Source of the DNA: Mimachlamys varia
Lineage: Eukaryota; Mollusca; Bivalvia; Pectinida; Pectinidae
DNA: 64,000 nucleotides
Assembly: GCA_947623455.1 (NCBI GenBank)
Contig: OX392538.1
Coordinates: 34,533,001-34,597,000 of the forward strand
Reading direction: 5' to 3'
A program made the position numbers and the translations under genes. The stretch's first letter is position 1; every line of letters starts with the position of its first letter. Below, one piece after another: positions 24,471 through 34,680 of this stretch. The notes below the pieces were generated by a model. It saw only the letters and a list, made by a program, of their open reading frames with translations. It was not told the DNA's origin and did not search any database.

Positions 24471-26159
24471 AATTCCATAACAACATGGAACGAAAACCGA
24501 CATAGACCAGAACGGTCATCGTCAGCACGCGAGAGATGAAGCTTGCTGTCTGTATTGTAGCCACGCCTACATGCAAGCTGATTGGCCGAAATGTGGTCAA
24601 ACCACACCCATGTCTGATGCTTCTCGCTAGGATGATGTCAATTGTGCGAAATTATCCAATCAGCTTAGCTTGATTTGTCATTTACATATATTGGTGATGA
24701 AAGAGACACTGATTAATTGCTTGAATACCATTGAAACAAACACCCGGAAGATTGAAATTGCTAATATAGCATTATTCCGATGAATAAACATACAGTATAC
24801 TAACAGAATATCTAATATCTAACATGACGTGAAGTAATATAGAGATGTGCTTTCACTTTAACTATATATCATGACTGATGACAGCTGTGTCCTGTATGGT
24901 ATTACTAATGTACATCGATCAAAACGGCATAGGAAAGTAGACTAGTCACACATTCAACAATGATGGGGAAATAAAAAATAACAATACAGAAGCAAACTGC
25001 GAAATTGAGACCCACTGCTTTTAATTTATGACGTTGTTACATGTAGTAGTCTTGGCAACAACGGTGCGAACATATTTGATTCCTCAAAGCAATTCATTGA
25101 TAGACATTTTTGGCTTATGGATTAATTACCAAATATTGCAGACGCAATTATATCCACACGTCGTCTATTACAGATATTATACTCAGCATTAAATACATCA
25201 AATGGTTGACTTTACTGCTTTTTCAATCCACTATACTTATTGTGGCCTCTTTTGAGTTGGGCTTGGGTACATTAACACATTCTCCTTATTTTTATTTAGA
25301 ACAAACCAAAACTCTTCATATATCTTAAATCTATATAGACTCTGAGGGTTTCCTACAGTACTCTTCTTTCTCTAACAATCGTTTAGACAAATCGGCAGCA
25401 TGATGCAGTGAGATAAACCATAAGCAATAGGTCAGTAAATTTAAAGAAATGTTTTGATTTGTTTGTTGTTTATGCCCTATTTACAGAATTGGTCGTGTAA
25501 GGACGTGTCAGATTTTGATGATGGGGAAAGCCGGAGTACCCAAAGTAAAGTGTCAATCAATTTAAAACTGGTAAAAGTTAATATACATGTATCTGGTAGT
25601 TTTAGGGAAATCCATCTTTTTGGTATTACTTCTCAAACTAGCAAGATGTGATATTTATTTCGGCAAACCACCTTGTGACATCAATGTCTTCCTGTAACTG
25701 TATAACGAATAAGATCGTGTTCCAATCCAATTGTCCTTTCAACATTTACAAATGTGAAATATATCCTGAAGTGATCGTAAACTCTCTAAGGAAAACGACC
25801 ATACGATGGCAATGCATGAATAATGGATGCGTACAATGTATCTCGATGAGGAAAATAAGTAGGAGAATTAACTAGATCAGCTCTATATAAAACAATGTTA
25901 AAGAAAGACAATACAAAAAAAAAAAAAAAAACATACGAAGATTCATAATGTTCCAATGAGAAATCTGATCGATAGTTTTCCTCGACCGATCTTAGAAGGG
26001 CATATAAGGCCTAGTTCTCCAGACGCATGGAGTATACATTGAATGAAAGTAGACCATGCCATTAGCCCGACACATGCAATAGTCGTATAATATCAATGTA
26101 TGTAGTCTCTAAAAGATGACATGAGGTATGATAAACCAATTATTCTAGCTTGTGTTTTG
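24471..26159. other. no gene confirmed; CCAAT and GC-box-like motifs near 24580
   Basis: On the minus strand GGCCAATCAG and TAGGCGTGGC lie near 24560-24590, about 80 bases before an ATG at about 24521. That ATG frame runs 27 codons to a stop at about 24441 and crosses a GTAAGC-type donor at about 24475. This could be a promoter and first exon but is unsupported further. A poly-A run lies at 25913-25934. Confidence 0.3.
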
Positions 26160-26404
26160 TACTGAAAAAAGCCATTATTTTCGCGAGTGGGTTTTTTCCG
26201 CTTAGTCATTCTTAAAACTTTTCGCGGTGTGGAAATTTCGCGCTGTCGGTCATGCTGTTTTGCATTGCGAACCTATTGAACTATTATCCACTGTATAGTT
26301 TGAGTGGTGTTTATTGTGTTCGCGTGTGAATATATTCGTGGAGTTTTGATGCCAGTGAATTAAGCGAAAATATCCACACCGCGAACAATGCTACTTTTAC
26401 AGTA
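26160..26404 (-). mobile_element. TA-flanked MITE, copy 3 (inverted)
   Basis: Ends TACTGAAAAAAGCCATTATT and, inverted, TACTGTAAAAGTAGCATTGT. The interior GTCATGCTGTTTTGCATT is the inverse of GCAAAACAGCATGAC in the copy at 2311, so this copy lies in the opposite orientation. It is 245 bp long, the longest of the three. CGCG blocks follow both ends as in copy 1. Confidence 0.65.
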
Positions 26405-26718
26405 TTCCTATATAAAACTTAATGTTGTTTTATCCATGCATCCTATTTCTACCCTGACCACAAAGCAGCTTTGTACAACTTCCGAACCTTTTACAATTTA
26501 TATAAAATACTTTTGTTTCTTAAATCCTTGTTCTGCATCAGCTGATTAACCTGATCAGTGTTGATTTTCTGGTTAAGTCCCACTAGAAATGTATCAAAAA
26601 AGCGAAACTAATAAGTAACTATTTGCATGAAAATCTACATAAAGACCATATTTACAGCAACAAAACAAACTAAATGTGTCAATATGACATGGATGCACCC
26701 GAATGACCCGCTTACAAT

Positions 26719-26962
26719 CAACGAGATTGGTTTAGTTTATTTTGTTTTACGCCCTATTAACAGTCGGGGTCATTTAATGACATGCCAGTTTTGGGGGTGG
26801 GGGAAATCGGGATAACCCGGAGAAAAACCACCGACCTACGGTCAGTACCTTGCAACTGCTCAACGTTGGTTTCAAACTCACAACCCAGAGAAGGAAGACT
26901 AGTGGTAGAATGTCGGGACGCCTTAACTTCTCGCGGCCATCGCGGCCACAGAACAACGAGAT
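26719..26962 (-). mobile_element. tRNA-Ser/Leu-like SINE with 9-bp target duplication
   Basis: The body is about 26953-26728 on the minus strand. It starts TGGCCGCGATGGCCGCGAGA, then GTTAAGGCGTCCCGAC (type II tRNA-like left arm), then a B-box-like GAGTTTGAAACC. The central domain follows: GGTGGTTTTTCTCCGGGTTA, then TCCCGATTTCCCCC. The tail includes CTGTTAATAGGGCGTAAAAC. Direct repeats CAACGAGAT flank it at 26719-26727 and 26954-26962. The central domain is the one also found in the SINEs at 14518 and 21603, joined here to a different tRNA-type head. Confidence 0.85.
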
Positions 26963-27534
26963 GCATGGAACCTTTTTAATGCCAATATTGGTATTAGACA
27001 AGGCTCTCCAATGTTTGTGGGTTTTTTTTTCAAAAATAGATGTGGACATAATTCTTGAAAAATGTTGGACCTTCCCCAAATCTTATTTGAACTTCATCTT
27101 TTCATTGTTTACCTATATACCATATTATACTTCGATATATTTATCGGTTTAAGAGTGCACAAGCGAAAACGCAACGGATTGACAGAACATCGAAATGATT
27201 GACGGAAGGACAAACTGACGGCTAACACTATCTGCCGTTGCCATTTTATGGCGGGGCATAGCAATTACCTTTGTCAGTGTTAATTTTGTAAATAAAAACA
27301 GAAAATTGCGCAATGTATCGCTGTATGCTTTCAATGTAAACCATTGTTCTTTAGGAAATCGTGGAAGTTCCTCACTACAATCGATAGACGGTATGATTTT
27401 GATAGAGTTTTAGACAGCTATGGAGTTATGGTAAAGACATCTATTGGACGTTATTGCTCCCTCACTTGATTTTGTTCATTGCTGTCTCTGCACAGCTAAG
27501 ATAGCAATTCTCTGACAAACGGTAATTGCTTGGC
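26963..27534. other. no gene recognised
   Basis: AT-rich spacer. Frames here are short and several run into the SINE. Confidence 0.5.
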
Positions 27535-27855
27535 CAAACAGAAATATACACACGATGTAAATTACTGTAGTCATTCATAGCGCAGGTTTGTGAAACATTC
27601 CAATGATGTCAATTACAACAGTCAGTTATTGCGTAGGATAGTGAAATATATTCATGATGTTAATTGCAGCCGTCAAAAATTGCATAAGATAGTTAAATAT
27701 GTCAACTATGTCAATAGCTGGAGTCAGTTACATTGTATAACGGAGTTATGAAACATAGAAACGGTGCCATTCATTGCGAACGGTTGTGAAATATACAAAT
27801 GGTGTCAAATACAGCATTCATAAATTGCGCACGAATGTAAAATATATAAACTATG
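27535..27855. repeat. degenerate tandem repeat, period about 52 bp
   Basis: Variants of GATGTCAATTAC recur at about 27553, 27604, 27656, 27708 and 27801, each preceded by a GTGAAATATA-like block and followed by CAGTCA-like then TTGCG-like blocks. Roughly six old, diverged units. Confidence 0.55.
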
Positions 27856-28401
27856 CATTCATTAACTAGACTGGCTACATGTACCAGCCTCTCAGATTTT
27901 ATGGAGAATTGTTCTACTGTATTTTATTACTAGCTTATCTCCCCCTAGTTTCAAACTTAGTCTAGAATCAGACATCGTAGTGATCAAATTTTTAGACTAT
28001 TTTTATTCCTAAATAATGCAATATCTGTATACTATTCTAGAGACGAGAGACAGTCTACTTATTAACCTGTGTTTATCTTAAACCAATTTCCAACAAGCTT
28101 AAAAAGCATTGAATGTATAATTCACTGTATGAACATATAATGCACTGTATTTGCATATACGTTCAAGAGCATCATTAAAAAAAATGATTTTTGTTTTTGA
28201 CAAAAACTATATCTTTTTGTTGATCCATTTCTGCTGAAAATAAGTAGGCGTAAATGAAAAAAGGGCAGGATATCAAATTGCCTTTTTCAGATGTATAATC
28301 TGTCGATTTTACTTCCTTTTTTGGAGTGTAAAACTAACCATACTTTGAACATCGTGTCAAGCAATGTATGAACAAATGGAACAAACCTGAGAGTGTTGAC
28401 A
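27856..28401. other. no gene recognised
   Basis: AT-rich DNA with no recognisable feature. Confidence 0.5.
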
Positions 28402-29099
28402 ACTTGAAGGCGAACTTCTTGATAAGGGGCGATAAGTTGTACTCGACGTTCCCTATTTGAAAACATCGGCTAAGCATACAGATATCAGTATATTGAGAGT
28501 GGGGATTACCTGTTTCGTATAGCAATATTAAGGATCCACGCACTTGAAGGCGAAATTCTTGATAAGGGGAGATAAGTGGTACTCACCGTCCCCTATTTGA
28601 AAACATCGGCTAAGCACAATATATCAGTATATTGAGAGTGGGGATTACCTGTTTCGTATAGCAATATTAAGGATACACGTACTTGAAGGCGAAATTCCTG
28701 ATAAGGGGAGATAAGTGGTACTCAACGTCCCCTATTTGAAAACATCGCTTACGAATACAGATATCAGTATATTGAGAGTGGGGATTACCTGTTTCGTATA
28801 TCAATATTAAGGATCCACGTACTTGAAGGCGAAATTCTTGATAAGGGGAGATAAGTGGTACTCGACGTCCCCTATTTGAAAACAACGGCTAAGCACAATA
28901 TATCAGTATATTGAGAGTGGGGATTACCTGTTTCGTATAGCAATATTAAGGATCCACGTACTTGAAGGCGAAATTCTTGATAAGGGGAGATAAGTGGTAC
29001 TCGACGTCCCCTATTTGAAAACAACGCCTAAGCACAATATATCAGTATATTGAGAGTGGGGATTACCTGTTTCGTATAGCAATATTAAGGATCCTCGTA
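28402..29099. repeat. five tandem units of 139-140 bp with paired GATAAG sites
   Basis: Units begin with ACTTGAAGGCGAA at 28402, 28542, 28681, 28821 and 28960, and the array stops at 29099. They are nearly identical, so the expansion is recent. Each unit carries GATAAGGGGAGATAAG, two GATA-factor type sites exactly 10 bp apart, plus ATATCAGTATATTGAGAGTG and GGATTACCTGTTTCGTATA. The length is not a multiple of three, so frames on the minus strand shift between units. They are repeat shadows. Confidence 0.9.
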
Positions 29100-29240
29100 C
29101 TATTAACAATTGTTGTAGCGTTTGATATGAAAGTGTTACATAACAAATACATCATATTTGATAAATGATTTCTGAAAGACAACACCCAAACATTGTAGAA
29201 TTTCTTCGAATATACATGTATATAAGCAAGTATCATTATT

Positions 29241-29622
29241 GGCCCAATATACGTAGCTTTCGGCAAAACATGAAGCGGAAATCAAGCCTAATAACTTATT
29301 ATATTTATGAATTAAGTTATGATTAACTGATATCAGCAGTATTCAAGATGAATTCTTACGCAGTTACCGGTACAGCAGCAGTAGAAACACGATATTTGTA
29401 AACACGGGTCCATTTTAAACTGTCTTCTACCTTCGGTTTGTTGTTAAGGTGGGCCACGCCTGAATTATTTTCAATTCTTTGGATTTTTTTGTCAAGAGTT
29501 TCTTGTTAGTTACCGCTCAGGTTTACTTCGTTTTAGGCTTATTTTTGCATGGTTATCAACTGGATTTTTTTAATAATGTTTCAGAATCCCGAAAAATCTC
29601 CTGAAGTTACGTATATTGGGCC
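29241..29622. mobile_element. 382-bp MITE, copy 1
   Basis: Terminal inverted repeats GGCCCAATATACGTA (29241-29255) and TACGTATATTGGGCC (29608-29622) are perfect over 15 bp and continue imperfectly to about 23 bp. The interior is colinear with 38491-38853 (for example CTGATATCAGCAGTATTCAAG, ATGAATTCTTACGC, ACAGCAGCAGT, TTTGTAAACACG). No open frame. No firm target duplication: both copies are followed by TTTAATAGA, so the true right edge may lie slightly further out. Confidence 0.75.
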
Positions 29623-30583
29623 TTTAATAGATTTCTTTTCTAAAAAAAAATTAGAGGTGCCATGTGGCTAAACCAGAATTAATCGGGACCTTGACCTTTG
29701 GCCTTGTGACCTTTGGCCCAATGACATTGAGTAGAGTCCCAATCAATATCAGTAAAACCTCGATATAATGCCCCTCGTTTCATTCACTTACTCGTTTACC
29801 GCTAGAGTACATGACATTGTATTTCCATTTATCTGAACTGTTTACGAAGTTTTGCATAGTTTTCCTCAACTCACTCTCAGACCTTTTAAGCTTCAAATTA
29901 TACCGGGACAACTCGTGGCAGTATACTGAAAATTGACTGTATATCGAAAAATAACATAATAAGGAGGTTTGTACGTGTTCCACGAAACTACAACATTTTG
30001 TTAGTGACAGCAGCAGGGAACCATAATTTATGTCACATATTAATCAAAAGTTATATTCCATTTTAACGTATATAGAAAATAGGTCTATTCCCATGTGAGG
30101 GATCGAATTCATGACATTGTTGCCGAAAGAAGACTTCGATAATAAGAAGCAGAATGAAATATATGCGTGCTCGGTAATTTGAGCAACAACCAAATCAATA
30201 AAACAACGCAAAGTCTATATGTAACAGAGAAATTACAGGAATACGATCAATGTCTTTGGTTATTTTATTTTACAACATCCATTCATAAATGCTAATTGCC
30301 TCGTTAAGCAGAAACGATGTATCAGAATGAAATATTACTTCCGTAAAATTGTCAGAAATGGGCTTATTTTTCAAATTTTATAACCAAAAACCCACATTGA
30401 TCATGAGTTAAGTAAAAGACATGATGCATGTATGTACAAGCTCTCCCGCTTATGATAGGACTGTGCTTGTTTTGTAGTCAGCGATGCACACGTGTTTGCT
30501 ATAAATAATGTCAAAGAGTAACTGAGAAAACCTCTAATTTTGTTAAGTTCGAAAATCAAATAAACACACTCAAACATTGAAAA
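29623..30583. other. no gene; one GACCTTTGGCC-type tract
   Basis: At 29690-29725 the text GACCTTGACCTTTGGCC, then TTGTGACCTTTGGCCCAATG, resembles the degenerate repeat at 32320-32835. The remainder is AT-rich without recognisable features. Confidence 0.45.
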
Positions 30584-30712
30584 CTAGAAATGTCCGTGAG
30601 ACATAAATGCCCCCGCCTCCCCTATAAAATAAGTGCTTCATGCTTATTATGTATGCAAAGTTTAAGGACAATCGGATCAGTAGTTATTTAAATAAGCTGG
30701 TTACATTGCCAT
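30584..30712 (+). repeat. dispersed repeat preceding GGGAC tract, copy 2
   Basis: Paralogue of 12756-12885. Shared landmarks are ATAAATGCCCC, TTCATGCTTATTATGTATGC, ACAATCGGATCAGTAGTTAT and GGTTACATTGCCATGGGAC. Confidence 0.7.
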
Positions 30713-30787
30713 GGGACGGGATGGGACAGGACGGGACGGGACGGGACGGGACGGGACGGGACGGGACGGGACGGGACGGGACGGGAC
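30713..30787. repeat. GGGAC pentanucleotide microsatellite
   Basis: About 15 units of GGGAC, near perfect after two early substitutions. Five bases times three gives an open DGTGR-type frame through it, which is an artefact of the repeat. Confidence 0.9.
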
Positions 30788-30789
30788 TT

Positions 30790-30885
30790 CATATAAGGAC
30801 GGCTCCCCGGTGTATGCGATGTGAATGTATGTGTTTGTTGTGTGTATATTTGGAAGGCTGCGATATGTTCTTGTAAGCATTCTCT
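30790..30885 (+). repeat. fragment of GTATGCGATG family
   Basis: GACGGCTCCCCGGTGTATGC and TATATTTGGAAGGCTGCGAT match the order of motifs at 1333-1420. Confidence 0.5.
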
Positions 30886-31847
30886 TGCGAAAACCCGGAT
30901 ATTTTGCCGATTTAAAGTGCTAGTACAATGTACACTAACGTATTCTGCCGAAGGATTCCCCTACAGAACACCTCAACAACTAATATCCAATTACGGCAAT
31001 TACCAAAAGTGAATAAACGTAACCCATGCGTTATTGGTCACAATTTTAGATAATATTAGTTTTGAAGAGGCAATCTGCTAGTCCATGAAGAATATTTGTC
31101 GCTACAATCTAGCAGAGTTTTGCAGAATTCTTATCTTTCCTAATATAACGTAATATGCTGGATAATTAATCTTGTTTTATTATCAAAACATGGAAATGAT
31201 TATAAGATTTATAACCAATAAACGTGGTTTTTACAAATAGCAACTATGGGCACCGACTGCTAAATATGAAAAGGAAATAACGTATAACTTTGCAACGTTT
31301 CTTGAATTCTGCTGTATAAAAAACCCGATTACGTAACATTGGAAAATCGAATTTAGCCATAAAGTTCTTTTTTGCTAACCTTGATATAAACATTAGTTAT
31401 AAAGCTTTTACAATCAGATTCAACGTTGCGTTTTGGAGTTATTATCTCCCCTGCTTGTAACTCTTAAATATGTTTTATGCTGCCGTCATGCTAAATGATT
31501 AAGGTTTGATTTGTACGGGGAGTTACGACCCCTTTTATGATATATGCGATAGAGTATTGAAATAATTTCTTATTTATCTGACTGGGAAATCGGAAGAGGT
31601 TAGTATCGGAGACCAAGTGTCACTATTAATGGAAGCTAGAGTTTGGCCGCTGTCCATCTTCTTGTCATAAATGGTTAAATACAACGACAAAGACGCGTTC
31701 ATGCGCAGACGGTTTCATAATTCACTGCAGAAGAAAAGCCAAGAATCCTTGAAATACAACGAGTCAAGAAATTGATCTAATGTCGTCTGCAATGGTGACG
31801 TGGAAAAAAATCTAAAATATTTAATTTAATTAAATGTCATATCACAC
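30886..31847. other. no gene recognised
   Basis: AT-rich DNA with no recognisable feature. Confidence 0.5.
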
Positions 31848-31932
31848 AAAGATACAGAATATTTCTCCATGAAATCAAGATGGCGACCATAGAACTTGCC
31901 CAAATTCTTCATCAATCTGCATCTGCATCTAA
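31848..31932 (+). repeat. dispersed 85-bp block with AAGATGGCGACC
   Basis: Colinear with 52954-53040: AAAGAT.CA.AATATTTCTC, AGATGGC.ACCATA.AACTTG, CCCA.AT, ATCAA.CTGCATCT. The AAGATGGCGACC core resembles a YY1 site. Confidence 0.6.
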
Positions 31933-32319
31933 CTTAACCTGGCCAAAATGTATGATGATGAACGTTACACACACATAGGTGATCGGCTATTTTAAAAATA
32001 TATCATATACAGTATATAATGTATATCAATTACGCAGTAACAGGAAATGGTGGATGCTCCCCGATACTGTTTGACTTTATTTCATTTTCTTATGAAGGTA
32101 AAGTTTACTTTGAACACTTGAGTATCGCATTCATATTTTTTAATGTACCTAGTTTCATTATCATAGTTTAAATGCAAACAAAGCTATGTTCCGGACACGA
32201 AATATCAACATAGGGATAACAGTATATATGGACCTTGTGAGTTACTATACACAACTGACTCGTCAGGTGTGTTCGACCCTACAAGATTAGCCGTTATTAG
32301 ATATAAAATATGAACTTGT

Positions 32320-32835
32320 CCTTTGATCCGATTGACCTTGAGGTTTCACAGTTACCAACTTGTTTGATTCTGACCAAGCTTGCTTCATATTGCCAAAGCA
32401 AAATGTTAAGCAGTTGACAAATGTATACTTTCACCAATTACCTGATAACCTTGGAATTCCGGTAAGTAAAAAATTTGTTCTTGGTCAACTTTGTTTCTTA
32501 ATGTGATAAATGTAAAATATTACCTTAACCTTTTGACATAGTGACCTTGAAATACCTTGTTTGAGTCTTATCAATTAAAATTGCTTCAGAATGTCATAAA
32601 TTAAAGTTATTCAGATAATAAATGTAACATTTGACATTGACCTTTGCCACTGACCCTAAGGTTTGGTCAGTTGAAACGTTTTTTTGGATTTTGACCAAAT
32701 TTACTTCATAATTTACAAATAAAATAACCAGCACCCAATAAATAAAGAATTTGACCTCGACCTTTGACCCAATGATTTGTCCAGGAATTACTTGTTTGAT
32801 TACGACCAACTTTCCTTCATAATGTTTTAGGAAAT
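32320..32835. repeat. degenerate tandem repeat of about 112-120 bp with GACCTTTGACC motifs
   Basis: Units contain a TTGACCTCGACCTTTGACCC-like block, then ACTTGTTTGATT-like, GACCAA.TT, CTTCATAATGTT-like. The last two units are exactly 120 bp apart (CCTTTG at 32641 and 32761). Earlier ones are spaced 112 and about 209 bp. Old and diverged. Confidence 0.6.
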
Positions 32836-32970
32836 AAATGGAAATTGTTTTAACAAAGGATAATAACTCTGTAAGTAAGAGGGTATGTACCTTGAATTAG
32901 GTATACTGTAAATTGCATTTGTGTAACTGATGTACATAACACATTTTATGATTTTTGCTTAACTGTTTGC

Positions 32971-33198
32971 AAAGATGACGTAATACACACATGCTGCACC
33001 TTTAACTTTTAGTAATAGATACATTATGCCGAAAAAAAATGAATCAAAATGCATCATACAGCTGTTTCGTCCTTCTGTGACTCGTCAGAGATGCTAGGGG
33101 CCAATATATGGGAATCCAAAACTAATATCTGAACTAATGTAGAACCAGAAAGACTACCATCCCCTATCATTAAAGATGACATAACACACACATGCTGC
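32971..33198 (+). repeat. dispersed repeat, copy 2, ended by a direct repeat
   Basis: Paralogue of 24042-24225. A 27-bp direct repeat, AAAGATGACGTAATACACAC followed by ATGCTGC, occurs at 32971-32997 and, as AAAGATGACATAACACACAC followed by ATGCTGC, at 33172-33198. The copy at 24042 has only the left one. Confidence 0.65.
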
Positions 33199-33769
33199 TA
33201 CGCCGCACACGAAATTTGAATAAAGGGCAAGAACTCTGTTAATAATGGGTTGTGGGGCTTTCGAATCAGGTACAATGCACATCGCCTTAGTGTCACTAGA
33301 GTCACTAAATCAAGTGTATCCTTTCCCATAAAGCATTACCAAAAGTGTTACTTGAGATTTGATTACTAGTTATGTAAATTAACCATACTGACTATGTAAA
33401 TATAAACTGAACCAATTTACGCGGTATTATGAATATTCATTATTTACGAAAACGTAAGCAAAAGTAAACTTAACATTAATTATATGTAGAACCAGGTAAT
33501 GCGTATAAACATTACACATAAAATTTTAGAGAAACCTTAACGAGAAAATGTAAATTAAAATTAACTTACCCGTAGCGTGAATAAATAACATCCGAGTAAT
33601 TGAAATAAAACGTCATTAAGGATGTTGTTTTATATATCTAAAGACTTAAAACAACAACATATTTACATATTTACGATTATTGTGTCATTGTCACAGGTCA
33701 TACACTGGGAATAATCTATAAGGAGGCTGAGAGCATGTATGCTATCTCAACTCCTTCTGTTTTAGTGGA
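33199..33769. other. no gene recognised
   Basis: AT-rich DNA with no recognisable feature. Confidence 0.5.
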
Positions 33770-34130
33770 TTTTTTTTATCTAGATACTACACGCATATAT
33801 ATATATTGTTTACATTTCTGAGTTTCATTCGCGTCATATGTATGGCAAGCTTTATATTTTTTTATATTCAAAATATCATTTGGTGACGTAAAATGATGAC
33901 GTTTTCATAATATTCACACACGAGATATATGCCCACTCGGGTAAGCTGACATCTAGATATTTTATCTAGAAACCACACAGATATATATTGTTTACATTTC
34001 TGAGTTGAATGTACGTAAGCTTTATATTTTTTTGATTATTCAAAACAATATCATTTGGTGACGTCAAGTGATGACGTTTTCATAATTTGCGCACGTGAGA
34101 CCTGTGTCCACTCGGATAAGCTGACATATA
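33770..34130. repeat. two-copy tandem duplication of about 175-186 bp with CRE-type sites
   Basis: Copy 1 (33770-33955) and copy 2 (33956-34130) share TATCTAGA, TTGTTTACATTTCTGAGTT, GCAAGCTTTATATTTTTTT-like, ATCATTTGGTGACGT, TGATGACGTTTTCATAAT, CACTCGG.TAAGCTGACAT. Offsets shrink from 186 to 175 bp along the copies, so small indels separate them. Each copy has two TGACG half-sites. Copy 2 has one full TGACGTCA at 34059-34066. Confidence 0.8.
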
Positions 34131-34502
34131 CATTTATAAATCGTTCTCCTATCACAAAAACTTCAAAGCGTGAAGAAGTGTTATTCCAATCGTTTATGTA
34201 TTCTATCCTTTTTACGTGTGAGCCTTGATAGCTTGTTAAACGAATTTAAATCCAAATTCCAAATCAAGTAAAGCGAGAGCAACGGGGAGAGTATTTACCG
34301 TATTAGAGAACCGCCGTTGAACAAGACAAGTGTGCATCTTAATTCATGTTGGTTTGAAATAGTCATTCTTTCAATCAGTTTTATAAATGGTTTCGGGATA
34401 AACTCATTGTTGTGTAAATGTTACGTCTTCATTGCAAACCTTGGCGTATTGCAGACGAACATTTCGACCGACTAACCGATTTAAACTCACAGAATATCTA
34501 AA
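34131..34502. other. no gene recognised
   Basis: AT-rich DNA with no recognisable feature. Confidence 0.5.
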
Positions 34503-34680
34503 CATCAACAAAATTATCATCCTAACTCAAAATCGAAAATTATCGGCAAAAAATATAAACAAAGGAAAGATTTACACGTAGACCCATGCATAAGAACACG
34601 GGAATAAGACCAGGTGTTCCGGAAGAGTAAGCGTCTTTTGCCTCGATCATCGTCGACTAAACACTCGGATGTAAATCTAA
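34503..34680 (+). repeat. 200-bp dispersed family, copy b
   Basis: Contains CTCAAAATCGA, ACAAAGGAAAGATTTACACG, AATAAGACCAGGTGTTCCGG and AAGAGTAAGCGTCTTTTGCC, in the family order. It ends at GATGTAAATCTAAT. Confidence 0.7.

Noticed and set aside
26870..26953. tRNA-Ser or tRNA-Leu gene on the minus strand
   Set aside because: Head of a SINE with flanking direct repeats; the B box is degenerate.
28334..28885. Minus-strand frames reading YETGNPHSQYTDIC twice
   Set aside because: Shadows of the 139-bp tandem repeat; the frame shifts from unit to unit.
30640..30876. 78-codon frame with DGTGR repeats
   Set aside because: Produced by the GGGAC microsatellite.
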